From: JAGVSR01 sp964589785
Lineage (GTDB): Bacteria; Pseudomonadota; Alphaproteobacteria; Rhizobiales; Hyphomicrobiaceae
Direction: 5' to 3'
Length of the DNA: 64,000 nt
Assembly: GCA_964589785.1 (NCBI GenBank)
Contig: CAZPUQ010000001.1
Location: forward strand, 496,001 to 560,000
How positions within the stretch are numbered: the first letter of the stretch is position 1; each line of letters starts with the position of its first letter. The notes below the pieces were generated by a model, which saw only the letters and a list, made by a program, of their open reading frames with translations, ran no database searches and was not told where the DNA came from. Positions 1 to 8,147 of the stretch are shown piece by piece. The position numbers and the translations under genes were made by a program.

Positions 1-46
1 GCCGCACACACACAACAGCGACCGCACAAACACGAGGAGCGCTCTC

Positions 47-415
47 ATGTCGGGTACGTCGGACAAGATCAAGGGTTACACGAACGAGGTCGTCGGCAGC
101 ATCAAGCAGGGTATCGGCCGGGCGATCGGCTCGGACAGGCTGCAGGCCGAAGGCGCGGCGCAGGAGCTGAAGGGCGAGGCCCAGAAGGCGGTGGGTGCCG
201 TCAAGTCGGCCGCGTCGGAAGCTTATGAGCGCGCGGCCTCGTCCAGCACGGCCGACAAGGCCGCGGGCCACGCCAACGACGCCATCGGAACTGCCAAGCA
301 GGCGGTCGGCCGCGCGATCGGGTCGGAGAGGCTCGAGGCGGAGGGGCTGGCCCAGGAGGCGCGAGGCGAAGGCCAGAAGATCAGCGGCGAGATCAAGAAG
401 TCCGTCGGCCGCTGA
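47..415 (+). CDS. CsbD-like stress protein with two CsbD repeats
   Basis: A 122-residue, charged, Ala/Lys/Glu-rich soluble protein without signal peptide or membrane segment. It holds two copies of the CsbD-like repeat (residues about 5-55 and 70-120), each with a G(x)2-KQ-xxGRAIGS-(D/E)RL-(Q/E)AEG core followed by a GE-Q-K segment. Most CsbD proteins have one such unit of about 60 residues, so this looks like an internal duplication. CsbD proteins are general-stress proteins of unknown biochemical role. The ATG follows a GAGGAG ribosome site at a normal distance. Its promoter lies mostly outside the window, so I cannot say whether it belongs to the EcfG regulon, but the genes downstream do by promoter sequence. 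Confidence 0.85.
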   Translation: MSGTSDKIKGYTNEVVGSIKQGIGRAIGSDRLQAEGAAQELKGEAQKAVGAVKSAASEAYERAASSSTADKAAGHANDAIGTAKQAVGRAIGSERLEAEGLAQEARGEGQKISGEIKKSVGR

Positions 416-485
416 GGAGCTTGCCCGAGGCCGTCATGTCGTCCGCCCGGCCGACGGCAGAACGTCAATTTTCTCAGCACGATGG

Positions 486-510
486 GGAACCCGTCCCGGC
501 CGCCGGCGTT
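486..510 (+). promoter_or_regulatory. EcfG-type promoter for the DUF1328 gene
   Basis: GGAAC at 486-490 and CGTT at 507-510 are separated by exactly 16 bases. This matches the published alphaproteobacterial EcfG consensus GGAAC-N16/17-CGTT. The next gene starts 76 bases further on, giving a leader of about 65 bases. Confidence 0.85.
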
Positions 511-585
511 CCGCACACGTCGGGGCCAGAGGTTCCAGCCGAGCGGTTCCCAGCATCAGGCGGCCCGTCATCAGGAGAACTCACT

Positions 586-759
586 ATGGGCAACTTGCTG
601 TATTATGCGATCGTCTTCCTCGTCGTGGCCCTCGTCGCCGCGTTCTTTGGCTTCGGCGGGGTCGCCGGAACGGCCATGGAGGGCGCGCGCCTGCTGTTCT
701 GGGTTGCGATCATCCTGTTCGTCGTCTCGCTCATCGCCGGCTTCATCCGCAGGGCGTGA
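586..759 (+). CDS. DUF1328 small membrane protein
   Basis: A 57-residue protein made almost entirely of two hydrophobic helices (residues about 3-25 and 33-53) with a Gly/Phe-rich turn (AAFFGFGGVAG) between them, the pattern of DUF1328 (YtjA-type) proteins. It ends in a short basic tail. The function is unknown; family members often sit beside stress genes. The ATG was chosen over an upstream in-frame codon because AGGAG lies just before it and because the EcfG-type promoter lies between the two possible starts. It is probably co-transcribed with the next gene, 116 bases away. Confidence 0.85.
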   Translation: MGNLLYYAIVFLVVALVAAFFGFGGVAGTAMEGARLLFWVAIILFVVSLIAGFIRRA

Positions 760-875
760 CGGCCACGCGCGCGCCTCGAGGGCGGCCGGATTCGCACCGT
801 GCGAACTCCGGCCGTTTCGCGTGCAGTCATGAACATGCGGGCGCGGCGCCAGCGTGATTGCCGGAGGGCCAGCCG

Positions 876-2294
876 ATGACCATGACGAGCCCCGGCCAGC
901 GCACGGCACGCGCCATTCTCGTCAGTATCGCACTCCTCCTCCCGACCCTGTCGCTCGTCCCGTTGGGCGGCCTCTACCTTTATGAGCACGGCTGGCTGCT
1001 GCACTGGGCCGCGGCGGCGCTCGTGCTGTCGGGCGGCGTGTTCCTGCTCGAGCGCTCGCGGCTGCGCAGCGGACGCAGGCGCCTCGAGCAACTGGAGGTC
1101 GCCGACGCGGAGCGCGTCCGCCAGGGACACATGACGCTCGCCGATCGCGCCTGGGCCGATGTCCGCACGATCGCGCGGCGCGTCGATCCCGACCAGGTTC
1201 GATCGCTCGACGACGTGCTGGCACTCGGTCAGCGGACCATCGACGCGGTGGCCCGGCGCATGTACCCCGAGAAGAAGGACGCGCTCTGGCAGTTCACGCT
1301 GCCGGAGGCGCTCGCCATCTGCGAGCGCGTCAGCGCCCGGCTCGGCGGCTTCGTGGAGACGCAGGTCCCCTTCGGCGATCGCCTCACCGTGGCGCAGCTC
1401 ATGTCGATCTACCGGTGGCGCGGCATCGTCGGCGTGGCCGAGCGCGCCTACGACGTCTGGCGCGTCATCCGCATGGCGAACCCGGCGACGGCCGTCACGC
1501 ACGAGGCGCGCGAGCAGCTCTCCCGCGCCGTGCTCAACTGGAGCAAGGAGCGCGTCGGGAGGCGCATCGCCGAGGCGTACGTGGAGGAGGTCGGCCGCGC
1601 GGCGATCGATCTGTACGGCGGCCGCCTGCGCCCGCATGGAGAGACGCAGCCCGCTGCCGAAGCCCCCGACGTTGCATCGAAGCCCCCTGAGCCTTTGGGG
1701 CCGATCCGCGTCGCGGTCGCGGGCGCCGCGTCCGACCGGGCGATGATCGCCGCCGCCCTCGGCACGGCGTCGGTGGAGGACGACGGACGGCCGTTGGCGG
1801 TGACGGTCAGCGATGCGATCGGCGAGACGAGGATCGCCCGCCGCCAGCTCCTGCGCCGGTTCGCGGAGAGCGATGTCGTCGCCTGGGCGATCGCGGCGCA
1901 GCGCGGCTTGACCGCGGGCGATGAGGCGGCGCTCGAGGCGCTGACGCGCGCCGCGGTCGAGGGCCGGCAGAGCCGTCTTGTTCCGCTCGTCGCCGTCATC
2001 GTGGGCCAGGACGCCATGTCGGCGTCCGAGATCGAGCGCATCGCCACACCGCTCGTCGCCGCCGCCGATCGCGGCGGATGGCCGCTGCCGCTCATTCTGC
2101 CGCTGACGCGCGCCGGCCCCGCGCGCCGCGCGGACGTGGAGCGCCTCGTCGCTGCGATCAACGAGGAGGCCCGACGTGCGCCGGTGACGGCGTCGCCGCG
2201 GCGGACGTCGCGCGGCGGCCTCTTCTCCGCGGCGCGCCAGGCCGTGTCGGCTGCGGGCTCGCTCGCCGGCCATGTGCTGTGGCGCGGGCGATGA
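876..2294 (+). CDS. Membrane-anchored protein with degenerate GTPase-like domain
   Basis: The 472-residue protein has two N-terminal membrane helices (about 8-30 and 33-50), a helical middle region (about 65-255) and a C-terminal alpha/beta domain (about 275-430). The middle region, with its FTLPEAL and AIDLYGGRLR segments, resembles my recollection of longer proteobacterial membrane GTPases in which a P-loop follows directly. Here the P-loop position reads VAVAGAASDRAM, so the GKS/T is gone. A DAIG remains where DxxG would be, and NKxD is not recognisable. I infer a pseudo-GTPase. The ATG is preceded by GGAGGG at 863-868; a TTG 18 bases upstream lacks such a site. Its place between two EcfG-promoter genes suggests a stress role. 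Confidence 0.65.
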   Translation: MTMTSPGQRTARAILVSIALLLPTLSLVPLGGLYLYEHGWLLHWAAAALVLSGGVFLLERSRLRSGRRRLEQLEVADAERVRQGHMTLADRAWADVRTIARRVDPDQVRSLDDVLALGQRTIDAVARRMYPEKKDALWQFTLPEALAICERVSARLGGFVETQVPFGDRLTVAQLMSIYRWRGIVGVAERAYDVWRVIRMANPATAVTHEAREQLSRAVLNWSKERVGRRIAEAYVEEVGRAAIDLYGGRLRPHGETQPAAEAPDVASKPPEPLGPIRVAVAGAASDRAMIAAALGTASVEDDGRPLAVTVSDAIGETRIARRQLLRRFAESDVVAWAIAAQRGLTAGDEAALEALTRAAVEGRQSRLVPLVAVIVGQDAMSASEIERIATPLVAAADRGGWPLPLILPLTRAGPARRADVERLVAAINEEARRAPVTASPRRTSRGGLFSAARQAVSAAGSLAGHVLWRGR

Positions 2295-2309
2295 GTGCGG
2301 ACCTCGACG

Positions 2310-2334
2310 GGAACCATGCGCCGTGACGCACGTT
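2310..2334 (+). promoter_or_regulatory. EcfG-type promoter for the DUF883-like gene
   Basis: GGAAC at 2310-2314 and CGTT at 2331-2334 with exactly 16 bases between, 42 bases before the next start codon. The motif begins just past the stop codon of the preceding gene. Confidence 0.85.
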
Positions 2335-2376
2335 TGTCGGGCACACGAACCACTCACTGAATGCGAGGAGATCGCC

Positions 2377-2685
2377 ATGTCCACTGCTACGGGTCACGCA
2401 AAGAACGAGCGCGACGACAAGGTCCGCAGCGCCGCCAACACCGTCGCCGATCGCGCGTCGGAGCTTGCCAGCCAGGCCGGCTATCAGGTCGACCGCGCGC
2501 TCGACAGTGCCGAGGGCTTAGCCCGCTCGGTCGCGGAGCAAGGCCGCGACGCTGGCGAGCGCGTGACCGAGGTGGCGGGCAACTTGCGCACCGCTGTCGA
2601 CAAGTCCGTCAAGGACCAGCCGATGGCCACGCTCGCCGTCGCGGCCGCGATGGGCTTCGTGCTCGGCGCGCTCTGGAAGTCCTGA
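2377..2685 (+). CDS. DUF883/ElaB-YqjD-like membrane-anchored stress protein
   Basis: A 102-residue protein with a long amphipathic helix (about 10-78) rich in Ala, Asp and Arg and a C-terminal hydrophobic segment that starts with QPMATLAVAAAMGF and ends in WKS. This is the layout of the DUF883/ElaB/YqjD group, in which E. coli YqjD is an inner-membrane, ribosome-binding stationary-phase protein. Here the function is inferred from family only. The ATG follows GCGAGGAG at normal spacing and lies downstream of an exact EcfG promoter. The next gene starts 55 bases downstream on the same strand. Confidence 0.8.
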   Translation: MSTATGHAKNERDDKVRSAANTVADRASELASQAGYQVDRALDSAEGLARSVAEQGRDAGERVTEVAGNLRTAVDKSVKDQPMATLAVAAAMGFVLGALWKS

Positions 2686-2740
2686 CGCATCGATAGATCG
2701 GCGCCGAGACGGCGCACACTAGACAAGGCGGGGCACGACG

Positions 2741-3223
2741 ATGTTCGGATTCCTCTTTCGCAAGGCGCAGGCGACGGTCGACAACGCCATCAGCCAGCTC
2801 CTGTGGGGATTGATGATCGCCGTGCCCCTCCTCGTGGGGGCCGGGTTCGCCACCGCGGCGCTCTCTGGCTATCTCCACAAGCTCTACGAGCCGGAATCCG
2901 CCAACCTCATTCTGGCGGCGGGCTTCGCCGCCATCGGCAGCCTCGTCGCCATCGTCTATGCCGCCCGCTCCGGCCCGCCGGCCATCGACAGTCCGGCCGA
3001 GGAGACCGAGACAACCGACGAGACGGCCGTCGGCTTCTCCGAGACCGACCGCGAAGCGGTGATGGCGGCGCTGTCCGCTGCAGCTCCGATGGCTCTGCCC
3101 CCGGTCCTGAGGAGCCTCTTCCGCAATCTCCCCATCGTCCTCGTCATCGCCGTCGCGGCTTTCATCCTGAGCCAGACGGGCCGCGAGGAAGCCGGGGCCG
3201 AGGCGCCGGCCCCGGCGGAGTAG
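2741..3223 (+). CDS. Membrane protein of unknown function, stress locus
   Basis: A 160-residue protein with two hydrophobic helices near the N-terminus (about 20-45 and 55-75), an acidic Glu/Thr-rich linker (about 84-100) and a C-terminal hydrophobic helix (about 130-147) followed by an acidic Ala/Pro tail. I recognise no domain; the layout recalls small holin-like or phage-shock-type membrane proteins. It has no promoter motif of its own and follows the DUF883-like gene by 55 bases, so it probably shares that EcfG-type promoter. The ATG follows AAGGCGGGGCACG. Confidence 0.65.
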   Translation: MFGFLFRKAQATVDNAISQLLWGLMIAVPLLVGAGFATAALSGYLHKLYEPESANLILAAGFAAIGSLVAIVYAARSGPPAIDSPAEETETTDETAVGFSETDREAVMAALSAAAPMALPPVLRSLFRNLPIVLVIAVAAFILSQTGREEAGAEAPAPAE

Positions 3224-3277
3224 AATATCCTTCAGTCTGAAGACGTTGAATGTCGCGTCAAGATTTCGTCACGGCCG

Positions 3278-3302
3278 GGAACCACACCCCGCACCGGGCG
3301 TT
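3278..3302 (+). promoter_or_regulatory. EcfG-type promoter for nepR-ecfG
   Basis: GGAAC at 3278-3282 and CGTT at 3299-3302, spacer exactly 16. It lies inside the longest possible open frame of nepR and therefore argues for the downstream GTG start. It implies that EcfG activates its own operon. Confidence 0.88.
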
Positions 3303-3372
3303 TCCCCTGGTGCGGTCGCCTTGGCTGCGGCAAGGTCGGCGCGAGGGCAAGAAGAAGGGTGGGGGATTTACC

Positions 3373-3624
3373 GTGAGCGAGACGCAGAAGGTTCAGGCCG
3401 CAACCGGGCAGCAGGCACCGGACAAGCCATCCGAAATCATGTCCCCCCACACGCCCGATGCTTCGCCCTGCGCGGCCGAGCCCGAATGCGTCCTGCCGCC
3501 GGCAGCGGAGCAGGAGATCGCTGCCAACTTGCGCCGCCTCTATGGTGAGATGCTGGCTGAGCCCATCCCCGAGCGGTTTGCAGGCCTGCTCGCCGAGCTT
3601 GCGAAGTCGGAGCGGACCAGATGA
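3373..3624 (+). CDS. nepR: NepR anti-sigma factor
   Basis: NepR binds the sigma factor EcfG and keeps it inactive; phosphorylated PhyR takes NepR away by mimicking the sigma factor. The C-terminal half has the conserved NepR core: an NLRRLYGEMLAEPIPERF stretch followed by a Leu-rich helix, with a variable Pro/Ala-rich N-terminus, as usual. I chose the GTG start (83 residues) because a GGTGGGGG ribosome site precedes it and because the EcfG promoter lies inside the longer frame that begins at 3250. The gene overlaps ecfG by four bases (ATGA), which suggests translational coupling and balanced amounts of sigma and anti-sigma factor. Confidence 0.88.
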   Translation: MSETQKVQAATGQQAPDKPSEIMSPHTPDASPCAAEPECVLPPAAEQEIAANLRRLYGEMLAEPIPERFAGLLAELAKSERTR

Positions 3625-4172
3625 ACGCGGTCCCGAGCGCAGAGTTCCAGCAGGGGTTGACGGCGCTCTTGCCGAACTTGAGGGCCTTCGCCCGCTCGCT
3701 GACGCGGTCGGCCGACCAGGCCGACGACCTCGTGCAGGAGGCGCTCGTCAAGGCCTGGAAAAACTGGCATCAGTACACCCCGGATACCAATCTGAAGGCG
3801 TGGATGTTCACCATTCTTCGCAACGCGCACCTGTCGGAGAGGCGCAAGCGCAGGAATGAGGTCCAGGACGTGGACGGCGATCTCGCCGGCCAGGTTGCTG
3901 TCAAGGCGGGCCAGCCGGGGCACATGGATTTTGTCGACTTTCACAAGGCGTTCGAGAGGCTGCTGCCCGAGCACAAGGAAGCCCTGCTGCTGATCGGCGC
4001 GGAAGGCTTCTCCTACGAGGAGGCGGCGCTGATGTGCGGCTGCGCCGTCGGCACGATGAAGAGCCGGGTGAACCGGGCCCGCACCAAGCTGGCCGGACTG
4101 ATGGGGCTCGCCTCTCCGTCCGAGATCGGCGGCGAGGAGCATCCTCTGCCGGGACTGCGCGCGACCGGGTGA
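3621..4172 (+). CDS. ecfG: EcfG-family general stress sigma factor
   Basis: A 183-residue ECF sigma factor. Region 2 covers about 10-80, with the DDLVQEALVKAW helix and a FTILRNAHLSERRKR segment. Region 4 covers about 110-165, with a helix-turn-helix around FSYEEAALMCGCAVGTMKSR. It directs RNA polymerase to GGAAC-N16/17-CGTT promoters of the alphaproteobacterial general stress response. It starts inside the nepR stop codon, and phyR lies just downstream on the same strand, the classic locus layout. Four matching promoters in this window, one ahead of its own operon, support the assignment and indicate positive autoregulation under NepR restraint. Confidence 0.92.
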   Translation: MNAVPSAEFQQGLTALLPNLRAFARSLTRSADQADDLVQEALVKAWKNWHQYTPDTNLKAWMFTILRNAHLSERRKRRNEVQDVDGDLAGQVAVKAGQPGHMDFVDFHKAFERLLPEHKEALLLIGAEGFSYEEAALMCGCAVGTMKSRVNRARTKLAGLMGLASPSEIGGEEHPLPGLRATG

Positions 4173-4258
4173 GCGTACAACGCGGCGGACGCAGACGAGC
4201 GAGGACAGTACCCGGAGACGGAGCGGCGGCTCCTTGGACCGGCAAATCGATGAAGCCG

Positions 4259-4283
4259 GGAACCGCGGCCAAATTCCCGCGTT
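4259..4283 (+). promoter_or_regulatory. EcfG-type promoter for phyR
   Basis: GGAAC at 4259-4263 and CGTT at 4280-4283 with a 16-base spacer, 78 bases before the chosen phyR start. A separate promoter here means phyR can be induced independently of nepR-ecfG. Confidence 0.87.
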
Positions 4284-4361
4284 TCCCGTCCACCAGGACC
4301 AGTTGGCCCCAATGCGGGCCGATCCGTGACCAACTTGCGTGACGAACGGGGGAAGACAGAC

Positions 4362-5165
4362 ATGAGTTCATCGTTGGCCGATCTGGTGGCGCCACAGCTT
4401 CCTTACCTCAGGCGTTTCGCCCGGGCGCTTATGGGCTCGCAGGAGCGAGGCGATGCCTACGTGGTCGCCATGCTCGAGGCTCTGGTCGCCGACAACGAGC
4501 TCTTCGACCGCACGCTCGCCCCCCGCACGGCGGCCTACAGGGCGTTCGTGAAAGTCTGGAATACGGTGCCGACGAACGGTGCGGCAGAGCCGAGCATCGA
4601 TATCGCCGACCGCCGCATCGAGACCTTGAACCCCGGCCCCCGCCAGGCCTTCCTGCTGGCCGCGGTGGAGGAGTTTCCGACGCGCGAGATCGCCACCATC
4701 CTCGACCGGTCCGAGGAGGAGGTGGCCGAGCTCATCAACCGGGCCGGCAAGGAGATCGCCGAGCAGCTCGCCTCGCGTGTCCTCATCATCGAGGACGAGC
4801 CGCTCATCGCCCTCGACATCGAGGGACTTGTCGCCGACATCGGGCATGAGGTGGTCGGTGTTGCCGCGACCCACAAGGAGGCGCTCGCACTCGCCCGCGA
4901 CCGGCGCCCGGAGCTGATCCTCGCCGATATCCAGCTGGCCGACGGCAGCTCGGGGATCGACGCCGTCAACGAGATCCTGCTGGAGCTCAACGTCCCCGTG
5001 ATCTTCATCACGGCTTATCCCGAAAGACTGCTCACGGGCGACAAGCCCGAGCCGGCCTTCCTCGTGACCAAGCCGTTCAAGCACGAGATGGTGAAGGCCG
5101 TGATCAGCCAGGCGCTGTTCTTCGACGTCAAGGCCGGCGTCAAGCAACATGGCGCGGCGGCGTGA
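4362..5165 (+). CDS. phyR: PhyR anti-anti-sigma response regulator
   Basis: A 267-residue PhyR. The N-terminal part (about 5-130) imitates an ECF sigma factor, and the C-terminal part (about 138-260) is a receiver with the acid pair ED at 144-145, phospho-acceptor Asp189 (LADIQLADG) and the Lys of the VTKPF motif. When phosphorylated, the receiver releases the sigma-like domain, which binds NepR and frees EcfG. The ATG was chosen because GGGGGAAG lies before it; an in-frame GTG 36 bases upstream lacks such a site. It has its own EcfG promoter. The histidine kinase gene downstream is the obvious candidate partner. Confidence 0.92.
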   Translation: MSSSLADLVAPQLPYLRRFARALMGSQERGDAYVVAMLEALVADNELFDRTLAPRTAAYRAFVKVWNTVPTNGAAEPSIDIADRRIETLNPGPRQAFLLAAVEEFPTREIATILDRSEEEVAELINRAGKEIAEQLASRVLIIEDEPLIALDIEGLVADIGHEVVGVAATHKEALALARDRRPELILADIQLADGSSGIDAVNEILLELNVPVIFITAYPERLLTGDKPEPAFLVTKPFKHEMVKAVISQALFFDVKAGVKQHGAAA

Positions 5166-5264
5166 CTACGGGCGCAACCACACCGGGCCGGAGGGAAGCC
5201 ACGATCGGACGGTGAAACGGAAGTTGCGTGATCGGCGTCACGCGATAAGCGGGCCATAAGAATA

Positions 5265-7502
5265 ATGTCTGCCGATAACCAGAGGGCGGGCGACGCGGGG
5301 TCGAGTGCTGTTGTTTCCGAAGCCATCGGTGACGCGGTCGAAGTTTTGCGTGATCCGCAAAACGTCAATTGGCAATTCTTCGAGGCAAGCCCCGATGGCG
5401 TGAAGATCATCGGGCTCGATGGCCGGCTTCTGTTCGTCAACGCCAATGGCCTCACCGCGCTCGAGGCGGCCGACCGGTCGGAGCTGTGCAACCGCAACTG
5501 GCTGGAGCTGTGGCCGGGGTCGAGCCGCGGCGAGGTCGAGGCGGCCTTCCGCAGCGCCTGCCAGGGACAGGGGTCGCGCTTCACCGCGCCCCGCCCGACC
5601 TCCAAGGGATCACCGCGCTGGTGGGATGTCGTCATCTCGCCGATCAAGGATTCGCACGGCAAGGTCGTCAGCGTCCTTTCGATCTCGCGCGACGTCACGG
5701 CCGGGCTGACGCTCGCCGATACGCTCCGCCGCAGCGAACAGCAGTTCCAGGCGCTCGCCAACAACATGGCGCAACTGGCCTGGCTCGCCGATCCGGCAGG
5801 CAACGTCTTCTGGTTCAACCAGCGCTGGCTCGACTATACGGGCAGCTCGCTCGAGACGGCGCTCGGCCAGGGCTGGCGCGTCTTCCACCATCCCGAGCAC
5901 ATCGTGCGGGTCGTGGAGAAATTCGCGCGCTGCATTGCGGACGGCCGGGTCTGGGAGGACCTCTATCCGTTGCGCGGCGCCGACGGCGTCTACCGCTGGT
6001 TCCTGTCGCGCGCCATGCCCGTGCGCAACTCCAAGGGCGAGATCGAGTTGTGGTGCGGCACCGATACGGACGTGACCGAGCAGCGGCAGCAGAGCCAGCG
6101 CTTGCGCAAGCTCGCCCGGATCATCGACCTGTCGCACGAGGCGATCCTGGTGCGCGAGATCGGCGACGGCATCGTGCTGTGGAACCGCGGCTGCGAGGAG
6201 ATGTTCGGTTACACCAAGGCCGAGGCTTTGGGCCGCCCGTCGTTCGAACTGTTGAAGCCGCGGAACGTCCCGGCGCATGAGGCGTTCGATACCGATATCC
6301 TTGCAAACGGCGGTTTCAGCGGAGAAATCCAGTATACGGCGAGCGATGGCAGCGCGGTGTGGGTCGATAGCCGTCAGGAACTCATTCAAGCAGGTGGCAG
6401 GAAACTGGTCTTGGAAACCAGTCGCGACATAACCGAACGTCGACAGGCCGATGAAATCCGCTCGCTCCTCGTTGCCGAGCTGAACCACCGGGTCATGAAT
6501 ACGCTCGCCGTGGTGCAGTCGATCGCGGCGCAGACCGCGCGCACGAGCCCCACGCCTGATAAGTTCGTCGCAAGCTTCAACGGTCGGCTGCAGGCGCTCG
6601 CCAGCGCCCACAACATATTGACCGACGTGGCCTGGGCGGGGGCGCCGATCCACGATCTCGTCCGATCGCAGATCTCGGTGCTCGGCGTAGAGATCGGACG
6701 CGTGACGCTCACGGGCGAGCCCGTGATCCTTCCCCCGCAGACGGCCCTTCAGCTCGCACTGATCCTTCACGAGCTGGCGTCGAATGCCATGCAGCATGGT
6801 GCCCTGTCGGCGCCGGGCGGGCGGATCGCGATCACCTGGCGCATTCGGGACGACGAGCCGCGGCTCGTCGAGCTCACCTGGACCGAGAGCGGCGGCCCGG
6901 CGGTGGCCCCGCCGCTGCAGCGCGGCTTCGGCCTCACGCTCATCGAGCGGTCGAAAGGTCTGCCCAATCTCAAGACGTCGATCGCCTTCGAGCCGGCGGG
7001 CATCGTGGCGCGCGTGGGCGTCGAAGCGGGGGCAGGGCGGCAGGGCGCCGCAACGGATCTGTTCAATCCCGGACGCAAGCTGACGCAGGCGCGCCCCGCG
7101 CCGCAGCGCTCGCTCGAGCAGACCGCCAAGCGCATTCTGATCATCGACGGCAGCGGCAATCCCGCCGTGTTCATCGAGGATATGCTGGACAACGCGGGCT
7201 ATACCGTTGTCCGCCCCCCGGATGTGCCGGAGGGGAAAAGCATGGAGACGGACGGCCAGAGGGTCGACCTCGTGGCGCTCGATGTCGATGCCATCGACGA
7301 CGCGGAGATCGATCGGCTCATGGCCGGCTTCGAGGCGCGCCACGTGCCCTGCATTGCGCTCGGCTCGCCGCAGCGCCTCGCCCAGATCCGGGCCGGGGAG
7401 TTCGAGGCGCTCGTGGCCAAGCCCATCGAGCCGAACGCGTTCCTGAGAGCGGTCAGCGTCGGGCTCGCGGAGGAGGATTTCCGCGACGAGCCCCTCTTCT
7501 GA
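5265..7502 (+). CDS. Multi-PAS HWE-family hybrid histidine kinase
   Basis: A 745-residue protein without membrane helices, so probably cytosolic. It has three PAS-like domains (about 35-140, 155-275 and 285-400), an HWE kinase core (phospho-acceptor His408 in ELNHRVMNTL, N-box ELASNAMQHGA, WTESGGP motif near 538) and a C-terminal receiver-like domain (about 620-740). The usual Lys after HRV is Met. The receiver keeps a Lys (VAKPIEP) and an Asp candidate (VALDVD), but its acid pair is reduced to IIDGSG, so its phosphotransfer role is doubtful. HWE/HisKA2 kinases next to phyR commonly phosphorylate PhyR. No good ribosome site precedes the ATG and I found no EcfG motif directly ahead of it. Confidence 0.82.
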   Translation: MSADNQRAGDAGSSAVVSEAIGDAVEVLRDPQNVNWQFFEASPDGVKIIGLDGRLLFVNANGLTALEAADRSELCNRNWLELWPGSSRGEVEAAFRSACQGQGSRFTAPRPTSKGSPRWWDVVISPIKDSHGKVVSVLSISRDVTAGLTLADTLRRSEQQFQALANNMAQLAWLADPAGNVFWFNQRWLDYTGSSLETALGQGWRVFHHPEHIVRVVEKFARCIADGRVWEDLYPLRGADGVYRWFLSRAMPVRNSKGEIELWCGTDTDVTEQRQQSQRLRKLARIIDLSHEAILVREIGDGIVLWNRGCEEMFGYTKAEALGRPSFELLKPRNVPAHEAFDTDILANGGFSGEIQYTASDGSAVWVDSRQELIQAGGRKLVLETSRDITERRQADEIRSLLVAELNHRVMNTLAVVQSIAAQTARTSPTPDKFVASFNGRLQALASAHNILTDVAWAGAPIHDLVRSQISVLGVEIGRVTLTGEPVILPPQTALQLALILHELASNAMQHGALSAPGGRIAITWRIRDDEPRLVELTWTESGGPAVAPPLQRGFGLTLIERSKGLPNLKTSIAFEPAGIVARVGVEAGAGRQGAATDLFNPGRKLTQARPAPQRSLEQTAKRILIIDGSGNPAVFIEDMLDNAGYTVVRPPDVPEGKSMETDGQRVDLVALDVDAIDDAEIDRLMAGFEARHVPCIALGSPQRLAQIRAGEFEALVAKPIEPNAFLRAVSVGLAEEDFRDEPLF

Positions 7503-7626
7503 GCCGGGTCGGCGGTCTGGCGCATCGACCGGAGAGTGCCGCGGCGTATTCGGCAGGTGCATCGCCGCGGGCGTTGGGCTAGAGACCCATCGGCTGACCG
7601 CGTTGGCCGGCCGGAGGGAGGTTCGC

Positions 7627-8097
7627 ATGACACGTTGTACCCAGGCCGGCGCCGGGCTGCTCGGCCTTCTCGTTTCGGCCGCCATCCTTGCGACCGGCGT
7701 CCTTGCAACCGGTCTGTTCCCGGCAGCGGCCGCAGCAGAGGAGAATGCCGTGACGACACCTTCGGGACTGAAAGTCGAAGACACCAAGGTCGGCGAGGGA
7801 GCAAGCCCTCGGCCCGGCCAGATCTGCATCATGCACTATACGGGCTGGCTCTATGAGGACGGCGCCAAGGGAGCGAAGTTCGACAGCTCGCTCGACCGCG
7901 GCGAGCCGTTCGAGTTTCCGATCGGGACCGGGCGCGTCATCAAGGGCTGGGACGAGGGCGTGGCGAGCATGAAGGTCGGCGGCAAGCGCACGCTGATCAT
8001 TCCGCCGGACCTCGGCTACGGCGCGCGCGGCGCCGGCGGCGTCATTCCGCCCAACGCGACGCTCATCTTCGAGGTCGAGCTTCTGGGCTTGCGCTGA
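7627..8097 (+). CDS. Secreted FKBP-type peptidyl-prolyl isomerase
   Basis: A 156-residue protein with a signal peptide (about 1-38, Ala-rich cleavage region) followed by one FKBP domain (about 48-156). Conserved FKBP features are visible: HYTGWLYEDG, FDSSLDRGEPFEFPIG, VIKGWDEGV, a PPDLGYG loop and IPPNATLIFEVELL. It should catalyse proline cis-trans isomerisation on exported proteins in the periplasm. The start follows GGAGGG at good spacing; an upstream in-frame TTG was rejected. It converges with ctrA across a perfect hairpin terminator. Confidence 0.9.
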   Translation: MTRCTQAGAGLLGLLVSAAILATGVLATGLFPAAAAAEENAVTTPSGLKVEDTKVGEGASPRPGQICIMHYTGWLYEDGAKGAKFDSSLDRGEPFEFPIGTGRVIKGWDEGVASMKVGGKRTLIIPPDLGYGARGAGGVIPPNATLIFEVELLGLR

Positions 8098-8147
8098 CGC
8101 CGGGGAGCGCGGGCGTCGCAGAACGGGCGCGGCTGCGCCATAACGGA

